Positions 50,468 through 58,360 of a DNA stretch of 64,000 bases are shown piece after piece. The stretch's first letter is position 1, and the number at the start of each line of letters is the position of its first letter. Source of the DNA: Limnohabitans planktonicus II-D5. Its GTDB lineage: Bacteria; Pseudomonadota; Gammaproteobacteria; Burkholderiales; Burkholderiaceae_C. The notes under the pieces were generated by a model, which saw nothing but the letters and a program-made list of their open reading frames with translations, had not been told where the DNA came from and made no database searches. The position numbers and the translations under genes are program-made. The stretch covers positions 62,001 through 126,000 of the forward strand of contig NZ_LFYT02000003.1 of the NCBI RefSeq assembly GCF_001270065.2. The letters are read 5' to 3'.

Positions 50468-52168
50468 ATGAACTCAAAAATCGCTGGCCACCTGCTTGTT
50501 GAATGCCTTTTGGCCCAAGGCGTTTCCCATGCTTTCGGGGTGCCAGGCGAAAGCTATCTGGCGGTGCTGGACGGTTTTCATCTGCACCGCGACCAGATCC
50601 GCTTTGTGACTTGTCGCCAGGAAGGCGGCGCCGCATTCATGGCCGAAGCCCAGGGCCGACTCACGGGTCGTCCGGGGGTGTGTTTTGTGACACGCGGCCC
50701 CGGCGCGACCAATGCCTCCATTGGGGTGCACACGGCATTTCAGGACTCCACGCCGATGGTGTTGTTTGTGGGCGATGTGGCCAGCGACACGCGCGATCGT
50801 GAAGCCTTTCAGGAAATGGACTACACGCATTTCTTTGGCTCCTCGACCAAAGGCATGGCCAAACGGGTGGAGCGCGTGGATGACCCCAAGCGCCTGCCCG
50901 AGTATGTGGCGCGTGCATTTGCCACGGCCATGAACGGGCGTCCCGGTCCGGTGGTGCTGGTGCTGCCTGAAGACATGCTGACCCAGCCCGTTCAGGCAGC
51001 CCAGGCGCTGCCACGCGTGGAGCCCGTGCAGGCCTGGAGCGACCCTGGCGCACTGCGCAGTTTGCGTGACATGCTGTTGGCTGCGCGAAAACCTTTGGTC
51101 ATTTGTGGTGGCGGCGGCTGGACGGTTCAAGCTGCACAGGCCTTGCAGCGATTTGCCGAAAACTGGCAGTTGCCCGTGGCCAATGCGTTTCGTTTTCAGG
51201 ACACCTTCGACAACCACCATCCTCAATACGCTGGTGATGTGGGCATTGGCATCAACCCCGCCTTGGCCGCACGCATCAAGGAGTCCGACCTGATCTTGGC
51301 CATTGGCCCGCGTTTGGGCGAGATGACCACCGGTGGCTACACACTGCTTCAGGTGCCCAAGCCGGTCCAAAAGCTGGTGCACATCCATGGCAGTGCAGAA
51401 GAATTGAACCGCGTCTACCAAGCTGACTTGGCGATCCTGTCGACGATGAATGCCGCAGCCCGCAGTCTGGAGGTCCTGACCGCGCCGCCTGAGGTGCCAT
51501 GGACGGCCTGGACGCGGCAAGTCCATGAGGGGTATCTGAACAACCTGCAGCCCCAACATTTGCCTGGCGACATTGACATGCCTGCCATCGTGGGGCTGTT
51601 GCAAAAGCATTTGCAAAGCGATGCAGTTTTGACCAATGGCGCGGGCAACTTTGCCAGCTGGATACACCGCTTTTTCAAGCACCATGGTCTGGTCAAAGGG
51701 CACAAGACCCAATTGGCCCCCACGGTCGGGGCCATGGGTTATGGCGTGCCGGCGGGCATTGCGGCCAGCTTGTTGACAGGGCGCATGGTGTTCACCATCG
51801 CTGGGGACGGTGATTTTCTGATGAATGGACAAGAGTTGGCCACAGCCACTCAGCATGGTGCCAAAACCATCATCTTGCTGTTGAACAACGGCATGTACGG
51901 CACGATCCGCATGCACCAAGAGCGAGAGTATCCACAGCACGTCACCGGTTCCCAGCTGCAAAACCCTGACTTTGTGGCCTTGGCTCAAGCTTATGGCTAT
52001 GCCGCCACCCGCATACGCCAAACCGATGAGTTTGAGCCTGCACTGACAGCCGCATTGGCCCGCCCGCAAGGCACATTGATTGAGGTGATGCTGGACCCCG
52101 AGGTCATCACCACCCGAGGCACTTTGCAGGCCATCACCGATGCCGCATTGGCCAGACCTGCAACTTGA
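50468..52168 (+). CDS. Thiamine-diphosphate-dependent enzyme, acetolactate synthase-like
   Basis: A 566-residue three-domain ThDP enzyme (PYR, central and PP domains). The activating Glu is in CRQEGGAAFMAEAQGRLTG; the ThDP-Mg site is AGDGDFLMNGQELATA through LLNNGMYGTI. It resembles large subunits of acetolactate synthase, but no regulatory small subunit (ilvN/ilvH) is near and it is shorter than IlvB, so it may be a decarboxylase or carboligase of another pathway. In-frame starts exist at 50450, 50459 and 50468; none has an ideal RBS, and the last gives the family-like MNSKIAGHLLVECL. It stands alone between two terminators. Confidence 0.85.
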   Translation: MNSKIAGHLLVECLLAQGVSHAFGVPGESYLAVLDGFHLHRDQIRFVTCRQEGGAAFMAEAQGRLTGRPGVCFVTRGPGATNASIGVHTAFQDSTPMVLFVGDVASDTRDREAFQEMDYTHFFGSSTKGMAKRVERVDDPKRLPEYVARAFATAMNGRPGPVVLVLPEDMLTQPVQAAQALPRVEPVQAWSDPGALRSLRDMLLAARKPLVICGGGGWTVQAAQALQRFAENWQLPVANAFRFQDTFDNHHPQYAGDVGIGINPALAARIKESDLILAIGPRLGEMTTGGYTLLQVPKPVQKLVHIHGSAEELNRVYQADLAILSTMNAAARSLEVLTAPPEVPWTAWTRQVHEGYLNNLQPQHLPGDIDMPAIVGLLQKHLQSDAVLTNGAGNFASWIHRFFKHHGLVKGHKTQLAPTVGAMGYGVPAGIAASLLTGRMVFTIAGDGDFLMNGQELATATQHGAKTIILLLNNGMYGTIRMHQEREYPQHVTGSQLQNPDFVALAQAYGYAATRIRQTDEFEPALTAALARPQGTLIEVMLDPEVITTRGTLQAITDAALARPAT

Positions 52169-52204
52169 ATCGTGGTCTCCGGGCGCGCAACTTGTACACC
52201 GCGC

Positions 52205-52239
52205 CCATGAAAAAACCCGCCGAGGCGGGTTTTTTCATG
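52205..52239. terminator. Long bidirectional terminator
   Basis: A near-perfect palindrome: CCATGAAAAAACCCGC (52205-52220) pairs with GCGGGTTTTTTCATGG (52225-52240) around CGAG. It serves the convergent ThDP-enzyme gene and the histone-like gene. Confidence 0.88.
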
Positions 52240-52252
52240 GGGGGTGTCTGAA

Positions 52253-52633
52253 TTACTTCAGGTGCTTGCCGATCAAGCCAGCCATTTCAAACATGGTGAC
52301 CTGGGCTTTGCCGAACACGGCCTTGAGCTTGTCGTCGGCGTTGATGGCGCGACGGTTCACGCTGTCTTGCAGGTTGTGCTTCTTGATGTAAACCCACATC
52401 TTGCTGACCACTTCAGTGCGTGGCAGTGGCGTTGCGCCAACCACAGCAGCCAAGGCTGCGCTGGGTGTCAATGCTTTCATGAAAGCTGGGTTAGGCGTGC
52501 GCTTTTTGGCAGGAGCTGCCTTTTTAGCGGGCGCTTTGGCAGCTGCTGTTTTAGCAGGAGCCGCTGTTTTGGCTGTTGCTGCTTTTTTAGCGGGAGCAGC
52601 TTTTTTTGCCGGGGTTTTTTTCGCAGTTGCCAT
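52253..52633 (-). CDS. Histone H1-like / SWIB-MDM2 domain fusion protein
   Basis: A 126-residue basic protein. Residues 1-45 are Lys/Ala/Pro repeats of the AAPAKK type, as in histone H1-like bacterial proteins; residues 48-126 form a SWIB/MDM2 domain (FMKALTPSAALAAVVG, SKMWVYIKKHNLQD, RRAINADDKLKAVFGK, FEMAGLIGKHLK). In eukaryotes SWIB is found in chromatin-remodelling complexes; in Burkholderiales and Chlamydia such proteins are thought to act on the nucleoid or on DNA topology. It probably binds DNA through the tail. Single gene with its own terminator. Confidence 0.88.
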   Translation of the reverse strand: MATAKKTPAKKAAPAKKAATAKTAAPAKTAAAKAPAKKAAPAKKRTPNPAFMKALTPSAALAAVVGATPLPRTEVVSKMWVYIKKHNLQDSVNRRAINADDKLKAVFGKAQVTMFEMAGLIGKHLK

Positions 52634-52890
52634 GATGGAAGTTCCTTTGATCGGAAGTTGGTTTCTCCGCTGAGAAACAGTTTGTTTTCAGCTGAACGCA
52701 TGCTACTGGAGAAACAGCCTCTTTCCAAGCAGATGTGTCAACTTTTACTCAGGGTTGTTGCGTATTTGTTTCGCTCGGAGGGCATTTTTTTGCTTTCGGC
52801 CCGTTTTTTGCCTTAGGCACCCTGAAAAAAACCTGCATTTCACTCTTGGCTTTGTGCATTTTGGAATAGCTCATTGGATGACAAAGGACA
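52634..52890. other. AT-richer intergenic region upstream of the histone-like gene
   Basis: This 257-base stretch is part of the longest gap in the window (52634-53108). It should contain the minus-strand promoter of the SWIB gene. A 104-codon minus-strand frame crosses it (52749-53063), but its composition (many Ser, Arg, Gln; no motif) does not look like a real protein. Nothing else recognisable was seen. Confidence 0.4.
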
Positions 52891-53103
52891 GTGCGTTTTT
52901 CGTTTTCGACCTGTGATTTTTGCGATGCCCATCGGTATCCGTGGACTGGGGCTTCACACCATGCCCGCCTCAGATGCGATCGGGGGCTGCGTGATGTTGC
53001 CAGCCTTATCCAAGGCGATTGTGTGAACCCAGGTGACTGGCTCTGTGCCCACGCAGACGGCATGATGGTCCGAGCAGAAGTTGTCTGTGGTTGCTTTGAC
53101 TGA
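52891..53103 (+). pseudogene. Probable remnant of rraA (ribonuclease E activity regulator), internally deleted
   Basis: A GTG-started 70-codon frame joins two pieces that look like the two ends of RraA: FSTCDFCDAH (like the RraA N-terminus) and LRDVASLIQGDCVNPGDWL with ADGMMV (like its C-terminus). The middle of the about 160-residue protein is missing. In the second frame (from about 52926) the same DNA reads IGIRGLGLHTMPA, like the RraA segment before the C-terminus, so a frameshift is also present. The comparison is from memory of the family, not a search. It could alternatively be a small Cys-rich protein. Confidence 0.5.
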
Positions 53104-53111
53104 CGCTGTTG

Positions 53112-53771
53112 ATGAACAGTGATAATCAGGGGATGGACATCTTGCTACAACTCATTGATTTCATCCTCCACGTAGACCGCTACTTGGAGCTCTTTGTGAG
53201 CCAGTACGGCGCCTGGGTATATGCCCTGCTGTTTGCGATCATTTTTGTCGAGACAGGTCTGGTGGTCATGCCGTTTTTGCCGGGCGACTCCTTGCTGTTC
53301 ATCGTGGGGGCCTTGTGTGGTGCCGAATTGCTCAATTTGCCCTTGACCATGGGGCTGTTGCTGGCGGCGGCCATTTTGGGTGATCAGACCAACTACACCA
53401 TCGGTCGGTACTTCGGTCCCAAAGTCTTTCGTTGGGAAAACTCCCGTTTTTTCAACCGGCAGGCCTTCATGCAGGCCCATGCTTTTTATGAAAAATACGG
53501 CGGCGTCACCATCATCCTGGCCCGTTTCATGCCTTTTGTTCGCACCTTTGTGCCCTTTGTCGCAGGCGTGGCTGAGATGACGCGCAGCAAATTCACGTTC
53601 TTCAACGTGGTGGGCGGGGTGATTTGGGTGGTGGGCCTGATGCTGGCAGGTTATTTGTTCGGCAACTTGCCCTTTGTGCAGACCCACCTGTCCAAAATCA
53701 TTTGGGCTTTGATTCTGGTGCCCGGACTGATCGCGATTTTCGGTGCCTGGCGGGCGCGCCAATCGGTTTGA
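53112..53771 (+). CDS. DedA-family membrane protein (YqjA/YghB type)
   Basis: Inner-membrane protein of the DedA/VTT superfamily, members of which flip polyprenyl or other phospholipids and support proton-motive force and cell division. The 219-residue protein has several membrane helices and the family motifs FAIIFVETGLVVMPFLPGDS, GDQTNYTIGRYFG and ILARFMPFVRTFVPFVAG (essential Arg residues). Possible starts are TTG 53109, ATG 53112 and ATG 53133; the last gives MDILLQLIDFILHVDRY, close to relatives. It follows the rraA remnant. Confidence 0.92.
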   Translation: MNSDNQGMDILLQLIDFILHVDRYLELFVSQYGAWVYALLFAIIFVETGLVVMPFLPGDSLLFIVGALCGAELLNLPLTMGLLLAAAILGDQTNYTIGRYFGPKVFRWENSRFFNRQAFMQAHAFYEKYGGVTIILARFMPFVRTFVPFVAGVAEMTRSKFTFFNVVGGVIWVVGLMLAGYLFGNLPFVQTHLSKIIWALILVPGLIAIFGAWRARQSV

Positions 53772-53888
53772 GGCCCAGTTCGGGTAGGCATGTTCTTCAG
53801 TTCATGCCCGCCCGCGTCGGTGCAAAAGCCGCCGATCGATCAACAAACCATCGCGTAGGTCGGTAGCCTCAGCCCCGACATGGGGCGC

Positions 53889-54818
53889 TCAAAACGCCAG
53901 CACTTCAGCCCAGGTCGGCGGCTGGCAGCCCTGGCGGGTGCAATTGATGGCGGCAGCTTTCATGGACAGCTCGAGTGTCTTGTCCACACGCCCTGCGGCA
54001 TCGGCAGGCTGCAATGCCCAGTCGGCAAGGGTGTTGCCCCAAAAGGTATCGCCTGCGCCCACCGTGTCGGCCACCTTGACAAGGTGTGCAGGCAGGTTGT
54101 GGTGTTGGCCGTCAATGTCCAGATCAGCACCATCACCCCCAAAGGTCAGGGCAATGCGGCTCAATGCACCGGGCCTCGCCATGGAGCGCAGTGCAGCAAG
54201 CACGGTGGCCGATTGGGTCCGTGTGACGTTCTCAAAGCCCAGCGTGTGCAGGTCTTCGTCGCTGGCCTTGAGCCAGTCGGCGTGCACCATGACCGATCTC
54301 ACCGCCGCCACGTAGGCTGCTGGATCGTCGGCTAGTTTGGGGCGCAGGTTGATGTCCACGCTCACGGTCCAGCCCAGGGCTTTGACGCCCTGCACGATGG
54401 CCAGCACTTTTTCGTTCTCGGGGGGCACCAGGGCCAGAGAGCCTGTGTGCAGGATGCCGGGCGGGGCGTTTTTCAGTTGGGCCAGCAGACCGTCCACGCT
54501 GTAGTCGCGGTCGGCAATGCCTTCGCGGTAAAAGCCGTAGCTGGGCTGGCCATTGGTGACTTGCACCACGGCCAACGAGGTGGGTTTTGTCGAGGCCAGG
54601 GTCAGCACCTGAACGCCATTGGCCACCAGCTGCGCATGCAGTTGCTGGCCAAAGTGGTCGGCGGACAGCGGGTTCAGGTAGCTCACCGCGGCGCCGCGCA
54701 ATGCGGCAGCACGGGCCATGTTGAAGGGGCTGCCGCCCATGAGGGGCAAGAGTCGACCGTCAGGCTGGGCGATGCAGTCCATCAGGGCTTCGCCCAACAC
54801 AAAAATGGAAGTTGTCAT
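53889..54818 (-). CDS. PfkB-family sugar kinase, fructokinase-like
   Basis: Ribokinase-family kinase predicted to phosphorylate the sugar brought in by the adjoining transporter. The 309-residue protein starts MTTSIFVLGEALMDCIAQ, with MGGSPFNMARAAALRG (first PfkB signature) and DTVGAGDTFWGNTLADW (second signature, catalytic Asp). The layout resembles bacterial fructokinases. It is the last gene of the minus-strand arm (binding protein, permease, kinase), 24 bases behind the permease gene. Confidence 0.9.
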   Translation of the reverse strand: MTTSIFVLGEALMDCIAQPDGRLLPLMGGSPFNMARAAALRGAAVSYLNPLSADHFGQQLHAQLVANGVQVLTLASTKPTSLAVVQVTNGQPSYGFYREGIADRDYSVDGLLAQLKNAPPGILHTGSLALVPPENEKVLAIVQGVKALGWTVSVDINLRPKLADDPAAYVAAVRSVMVHADWLKASDEDLHTLGFENVTRTQSATVLAALRSMARPGALSRIALTFGGDGADLDIDGQHHNLPAHLVKVADTVGAGDTFWGNTLADWALQPADAAGRVDKTLELSMKAAAINCTRQGCQPPTWAEVLAF

Positions 54819-54842
54819 GTTAAAAATCAGAAGAGGGGAGAT

Positions 54843-55787
54843 TCACTTTTTGAGCAGGTGTTTGCGGCGCACCACGTCGATCCACACCGCGATGATCACC
54901 ACCGCACCGATGGCCATCATTTGTTTGAACTGCGAGACTTCCATCAGGTTCATGCCGTTGCGGATCATGGTGATCAACACCGCGCCCAGCAAGCTGCCCC
55001 AGATGCTTCCGCGCCCGCCAAACAAAGAGGTGCCGCCCAAAATGACAGCGGCAATGGCGTCCAGCTCAAACATTTGTGCCATCTTGCCGCTGGACGAATC
55101 CATGCGCGCCATCAGCACGATGGCCGCCATGGCACAGGCCAGGCCCGAGATGACGTACACGCCCAGCTTGTACCAGCGGATGTTGATGCCCACTTGGCGG
55201 GCGCCCATTTCGTTGGAGCCCATGGCGTACACATAGCGGCCGATCTTGGTGCTCGACAGCACGCAGGCCATCACCACAAAAAAGATGCCCGTGATCAAAG
55301 TCGGCATGGGAATGCCGAACACGTCGCCATAGCCGATGAAAGGGAAGGGTGCGGGCAGGCCTGCGTTGTCAAAGCCGCCGGTCAGATCAAAAGCCAGGCC
55401 GCGCCACAGCGTCAGGCCGCCCAGGGTGACGATGAACGCGGGGATGCCCACGAACGCCACCAAATACCCGTTGAACAGCCCCACGGAAGCGCCAATGGCC
55501 AGCGCCACGAGCATGGCCAGGTAGGGGTTGACGCCGAGTTTGACCATCATGTAACCCGCCACAGCCCCCGCCAAAGCGGTCAGGGCGCCCACGGCCAGGT
55601 CGACACCGCCCGTGAGGATCACAAAGGTTTGTCCACCCGCGAGCAAGGCAATGACCGAGGCCTGCACCAGGATGTTGGACAGGTTGCCGGTGGTCAAAAA
55701 GTAGGGCGAGGCCAGGCTGAGCAAGACGCCCAAAACCAGCACGGCCACCAGTGCGCCGAACCACTCTTGTCGGGTGATGGATTTCAT
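54843..55787 (-). CDS. Sugar ABC transporter permease (RbsC/FrcC-like)
   Basis: Membrane subunit of a carbohydrate ABC importer (BPD_transp_2 family). The 314-residue protein has 8-10 hydrophobic helices, ILTGGVDLAVGALTALAG and the permease coupling region LDAIAAVILGGTSLFGGRGS, as in RbsC. The ATG at 55787 starts MKSITRQEWFG; the open frame upstream is only the translated REP-like hairpin. It is separated from the binding-protein gene by that 158-base gap. Confidence 0.93.
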   Translation of the reverse strand: MKSITRQEWFGALVAVLVLGVLLSLASPYFLTTGNLSNILVQASVIALLAGGQTFVILTGGVDLAVGALTALAGAVAGYMMVKLGVNPYLAMLVALAIGASVGLFNGYLVAFVGIPAFIVTLGGLTLWRGLAFDLTGGFDNAGLPAPFPFIGYGDVFGIPMPTLITGIFFVVMACVLSSTKIGRYVYAMGSNEMGARQVGINIRWYKLGVYVISGLACAMAAIVLMARMDSSSGKMAQMFELDAIAAVILGGTSLFGGRGSIWGSLLGAVLITMIRNGMNLMEVSQFKQMMAIGAVVIIAVWIDVVRRKHLLKK

Positions 55788-55816
55788 AAATTCTCGATGT
55801 TCATTGCGGGTTTTCT

Positions 55817-55890
55817 GCAGGAGCCCACCCCTGTGGGCGAATGCTCGCGGGGGCACAAACGCCCATTCGCCCACAGGGGGGGGCTCCTGC
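55817..55890. repeat. REP-like long hairpin between binding-protein and permease genes
   Basis: Arms 55817-55843 and 55864-55890 are complementary over 27 bp with a single mismatch (A55827 against G55880) around a 20-base loop. The arm reads GCAGGAGCCCaCCCCTGTGG onward, much like repetitive extragenic palindromes (GTAGGAGC... type) in Pseudomonas and some Burkholderiales. It could stabilise the upstream binding-protein mRNA by protecting its 3' end. Only one copy lies in this window. Confidence 0.7.
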
Positions 55891-55945
55891 ATCAAAAGGT
55901 CAGCCCGAACACGCAGGTCCGGGCGCGCCATTTCTCGGCCTTGAC

Positions 55946-56950
55946 TTATTTGGCCTTGACCTTCATGAACTGGCCCACGCCGGAGTCGGTCGCGAACTTG
56001 TCCACGTTGGCCGGCAGCACCAGGAAGGAGCCGGTGTCGATGCGGGCTTCGACTTTTTCGCCTTTGGCTGCGGCAATGGCGGTTTGCACGCCCACTTCGC
56101 CGATCTTGGCCAGCATCTGCGCGGCGTTGGCTTGTTGCCAGCCGTCTTTCATCATGTCCAGGCCGCCGGGTGATCCATCAAAGCCCGCGATCAGGACCGC
56201 GCCGGGCTTTTTGCCTGCGGCCATCAAGGCTGCCTTGGCACCCAATGCACCGCCATCCCAAGCGCAAGCAATCACCTTGGCTTTGGGGTTGGCGCGCAGG
56301 GCTGATTCGACACCGTTTTGGGCCATGGTCTGGTCCCAGGTGGTGGGCACTTCCACGATCTTCACGTTCTTGCGCACTTCGTTGAGAGCGTCCACAAAGC
56401 CTTTTTTGCGCTCTTGTCCGGTGGACTGGCCTAGATCGCCGGTGACATAAATCACGGTGTCGCCGTCCTGGATTTGCTCGGCCGCCCACTTGCCCTGCAC
56501 GTTGGCCGCTTTGATGTTGTCGGTGGCTACATACGAGGTGATGTTGGCACCGGTGATGCCGGTGTCCACTGCGATGACGGGGATGCCTGCAGCCAGGGCC
56601 TTGCTCACGGCAGGGGCGATGCCTGCAGAGTCCACCGGGGCGATGGCAATGGCGTTGACTTTGCGGGTGATCATGTCTTCGACGATGGCCAGCTGCTTGG
56701 ACAGCTCGCCTTTTTCAGCGGCCAGCTCAATGAACTTCACACCGGGCACGGTACCCGCCTTTTTGGCCCCACCGTTGATCAGGGTCCAGCCTTCGTTGGT
56801 GTTGCCGTTGGTGATGTAGGCAATGGTCAGCTCGCTGGCCGCAGGCGCTGCGGCTGCGGGCTTGGCTTCTTCTTTTTTGCCACAGGCGATCAAGGAGGCG
56901 GCGACGGTGGCGGCCAGGGCCATGTGGCCGAGTGTGCGTTTGCTGATCAT
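55946..56950 (-). CDS. Sugar ABC transporter substrate-binding lipoprotein
   Basis: Periplasmic-binding-protein-like type I (Peripla_BP_4) receptor for a sugar. The 334-residue precursor has a signal peptide with a lipobox ending LIAC (Cys 23), a KKEEAKPAAAAPAAS linker, then ELTIAYITNGNTNEGWTLIN, the hinge segments NAIAIAPVDSAGIAPAVSKA and IPVIAVDTG, and VLIAGFDGSPGGLDMMKDG. The ATG at 56950 has GGAG upstream; an earlier in-frame start lacks a signal peptide fit. First gene of the minus arm; divergent from the ATPase gene. Confidence 0.94.
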   Translation of the reverse strand: MISKRTLGHMALAATVAASLIACGKKEEAKPAAAAPAASELTIAYITNGNTNEGWTLINGGAKKAGTVPGVKFIELAAEKGELSKQLAIVEDMITRKVNAIAIAPVDSAGIAPAVSKALAAGIPVIAVDTGITGANITSYVATDNIKAANVQGKWAAEQIQDGDTVIYVTGDLGQSTGQERKKGFVDALNEVRKNVKIVEVPTTWDQTMAQNGVESALRANPKAKVIACAWDGGALGAKAALMAAGKKPGAVLIAGFDGSPGGLDMMKDGWQQANAAQMLAKIGEVGVQTAIAAAKGEKVEARIDTGSFLVLPANVDKFATDSGVGQFMKVKAK

Positions 56951-57037
56951 GGGGGTTATCTCCGTTGTTGAGGTGTTGTTTGGTCGTGAAAGCGCGTTTT
57001 CTGACCGCAAACGGATTGGAAGCGAAAAAGTCGACTA

Positions 57038-57058
57038 AGTAAACCTAGTAGTTTTACT
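57038..57058. promoter_or_regulatory. 21-bp palindrome, probable operator of the divergent sugar genes
   Basis: AGTAAACCT (57038-57046), spacer AGT, AGTTTTACT (57050-57058): 9-bp arms with one mismatch. It lies in the 167-base divergent gap, 88 bases from the binding-protein start and 60 from the ATPase start, so one bound repressor could control both. The ROK regulator encoded downstream is the likely partner. Confidence 0.65.
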
Positions 57059-57117
57059 AATGCGCATTGGCATGTGTTCCGGCATGCTTGCGCCCATTCA
57101 CCGCGAAAGTAGCCGCC

Positions 57118-57906
57118 ATGTCGACACCCACACCTGTTCTTGAAATTCAGAAACTGACCAAGCATTACGGCGGCGTCAAAGCGCTGACTGACGCGCAATT
57201 TCGCCTTCTGCCGGGCGAGCACGCCGCCATCGTGGGCGACAACGGCGCAGGCAAAAGCACCTTTGTGCGCCTGATCACCGGGGCCGAGCAGCCCAATTCA
57301 GGCGACATCCTGCTGGACGGCGGCAAGGTGAATTTCGAGTCACCCCTCGATGCGAGAGAGCAGGGCATCGAAACCGTGTACCAGACGCTTGCACTGGCCG
57401 AAGACCTGGATGTGCCAGCCAATATTTTTTTAGGCCGAGAGATCACCCGCCTGAACTTGGGGCCGCTGTCCATCCTCAACCACAAGGCCATGCGCGAAAA
57501 ATCGGCGGCCATGTTGTCCACCACGGGCGTGAAGATTCAGGACATGTCCGAAAGCCTGCGCGGCATGTCGGGCGGTCAGCGCCAGTGCGTGGCGATTGCC
57601 CGTGCCGCCGGTTTTGCCAAAAAACTCATCATCCTGGACGAGCCGACCGCCGCGCTGGGGGTGCAGGAGACGGCCCGCGTGGAAGAAATCATCAAGGGCC
57701 TCAAGCAGCGCGGCATTCCACTCATCATCATCAGCCACAACCTGCGCCAGGTGTTTGATCTGGTGGACCGCATCTGGGTGTTCCGCCAAGGCCGCATCAT
57801 CTGCAGCCGCCTGACCCGCGAGACCAGCCCCGAAGAAATCGTGGGCCTGATCACCGGGGCGATTGACCCGGCCAGCCTGCGCTCTGAAGAGGCCGCCACA
57901 TGCTGA
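57118..57906 (+). CDS. Sugar ABC transporter ATP-binding protein, single-domain (FrcA-like)
   Basis: ATPase of the importer formed with the divergent permease and binding protein. At 262 residues it has one ABC domain, unlike the about 500-residue double-domain RbsA or MglA, and so resembles FrcA of the rhizobial fructose transporter. Walker A is GDNGAGKSTFVRLITGAE, the signature MSGGQRQCVAIARA, Walker B KLIILDEPTAALG, and the switch His in LIIISHNLRQV. The ATG at 57118 is preferred to an upstream in-frame ATG (57067) that lies next to the palindrome. Its end overlaps the mutarotase gene (ATGCTGA). Confidence 0.93.
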   Translation: MSTPTPVLEIQKLTKHYGGVKALTDAQFRLLPGEHAAIVGDNGAGKSTFVRLITGAEQPNSGDILLDGGKVNFESPLDAREQGIETVYQTLALAEDLDVPANIFLGREITRLNLGPLSILNHKAMREKSAAMLSTTGVKIQDMSESLRGMSGGQRQCVAIARAAGFAKKLIILDEPTAALGVQETARVEEIIKGLKQRGIPLIIISHNLRQVFDLVDRIWVFRQGRIICSRLTRETSPEEIVGLITGAIDPASLRSEEAATC

Positions 57907-58340
57907 AGGGGATCGACCCGCTGCTCACACCCGAGTTGCTGATGCACCTGTGCGCCATGGGGCACGGTGAATGGGTGGCGGTGGTGGATGCGAACTTCAC
58001 CGCCGACCATTTGAGTCAGCGCAAGCCCGTGGTGCGCCTGCCTGGCAACAGCCTGGAGCGGGTGAGCCGCGCCGTGCTGTCGGTGATTCCGCTGGCGGTG
58101 GATGTGGCGAAACCTGCGGCTTTCATGCGGGTGTGTCACAGCCCAGACGGTCACCGCACGCCTGCTCAGCAGGCCGTGGTGGATGTCGTGGTGGCCGAAG
58201 GCTTTCAACCCGAACAGGTCGAGGCGGTGGATCGCTATGCGTTTTACGAGAAAATCAAAGGGGCCAGCCTGATCGTGCAAAGCGGTGAAGGCACGGCCTA
58301 TGGCAACGCCTTGTTTTGTAAGGGCGTGATTCTTGTTTAA
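57900..58340 (+). CDS. RbsD/FucU-family sugar mutarotase
   Basis: Speeds interconversion of sugar anomers before kinase or isomerase action. The 146-residue protein is FucU-like: MLKGIDPLLTPELLMHLCAMGHG with the catalytic His, VVDANFTADHL (FucU usually has DAHF), the AFYEKIKGA segment and the final GTAYGNALFCKGV. The ATG overlaps the ATPase stop by seven bases. No fucose genes are near, so the sugar is not necessarily fucose. Confidence 0.88.
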   Translation: MLKGIDPLLTPELLMHLCAMGHGEWVAVVDANFTADHLSQRKPVVRLPGNSLERVSRAVLSVIPLAVDVAKPAAFMRVCHSPDGHRTPAQQAVVDVVVAEGFQPEQVEAVDRYAFYEKIKGASLIVQSGEGTAYGNALFCKGVILV

Positions 58341-58360
58341 CTTATTCCAGCATTTCTGAC

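Noticed and set aside
52749..53063. 104-codon minus-strand frame in the longest intergenic gap
   Set aside because: No motif or convincing start, and it overlaps the rraA-like remnant on the other strand.
54447..56450. 667-codon open frame on the plus strand
   Set aside because: Opposite the kinase, permease and binding-protein genes and running through the REP-like hairpin; His/Gln/Gly-rich shadow.
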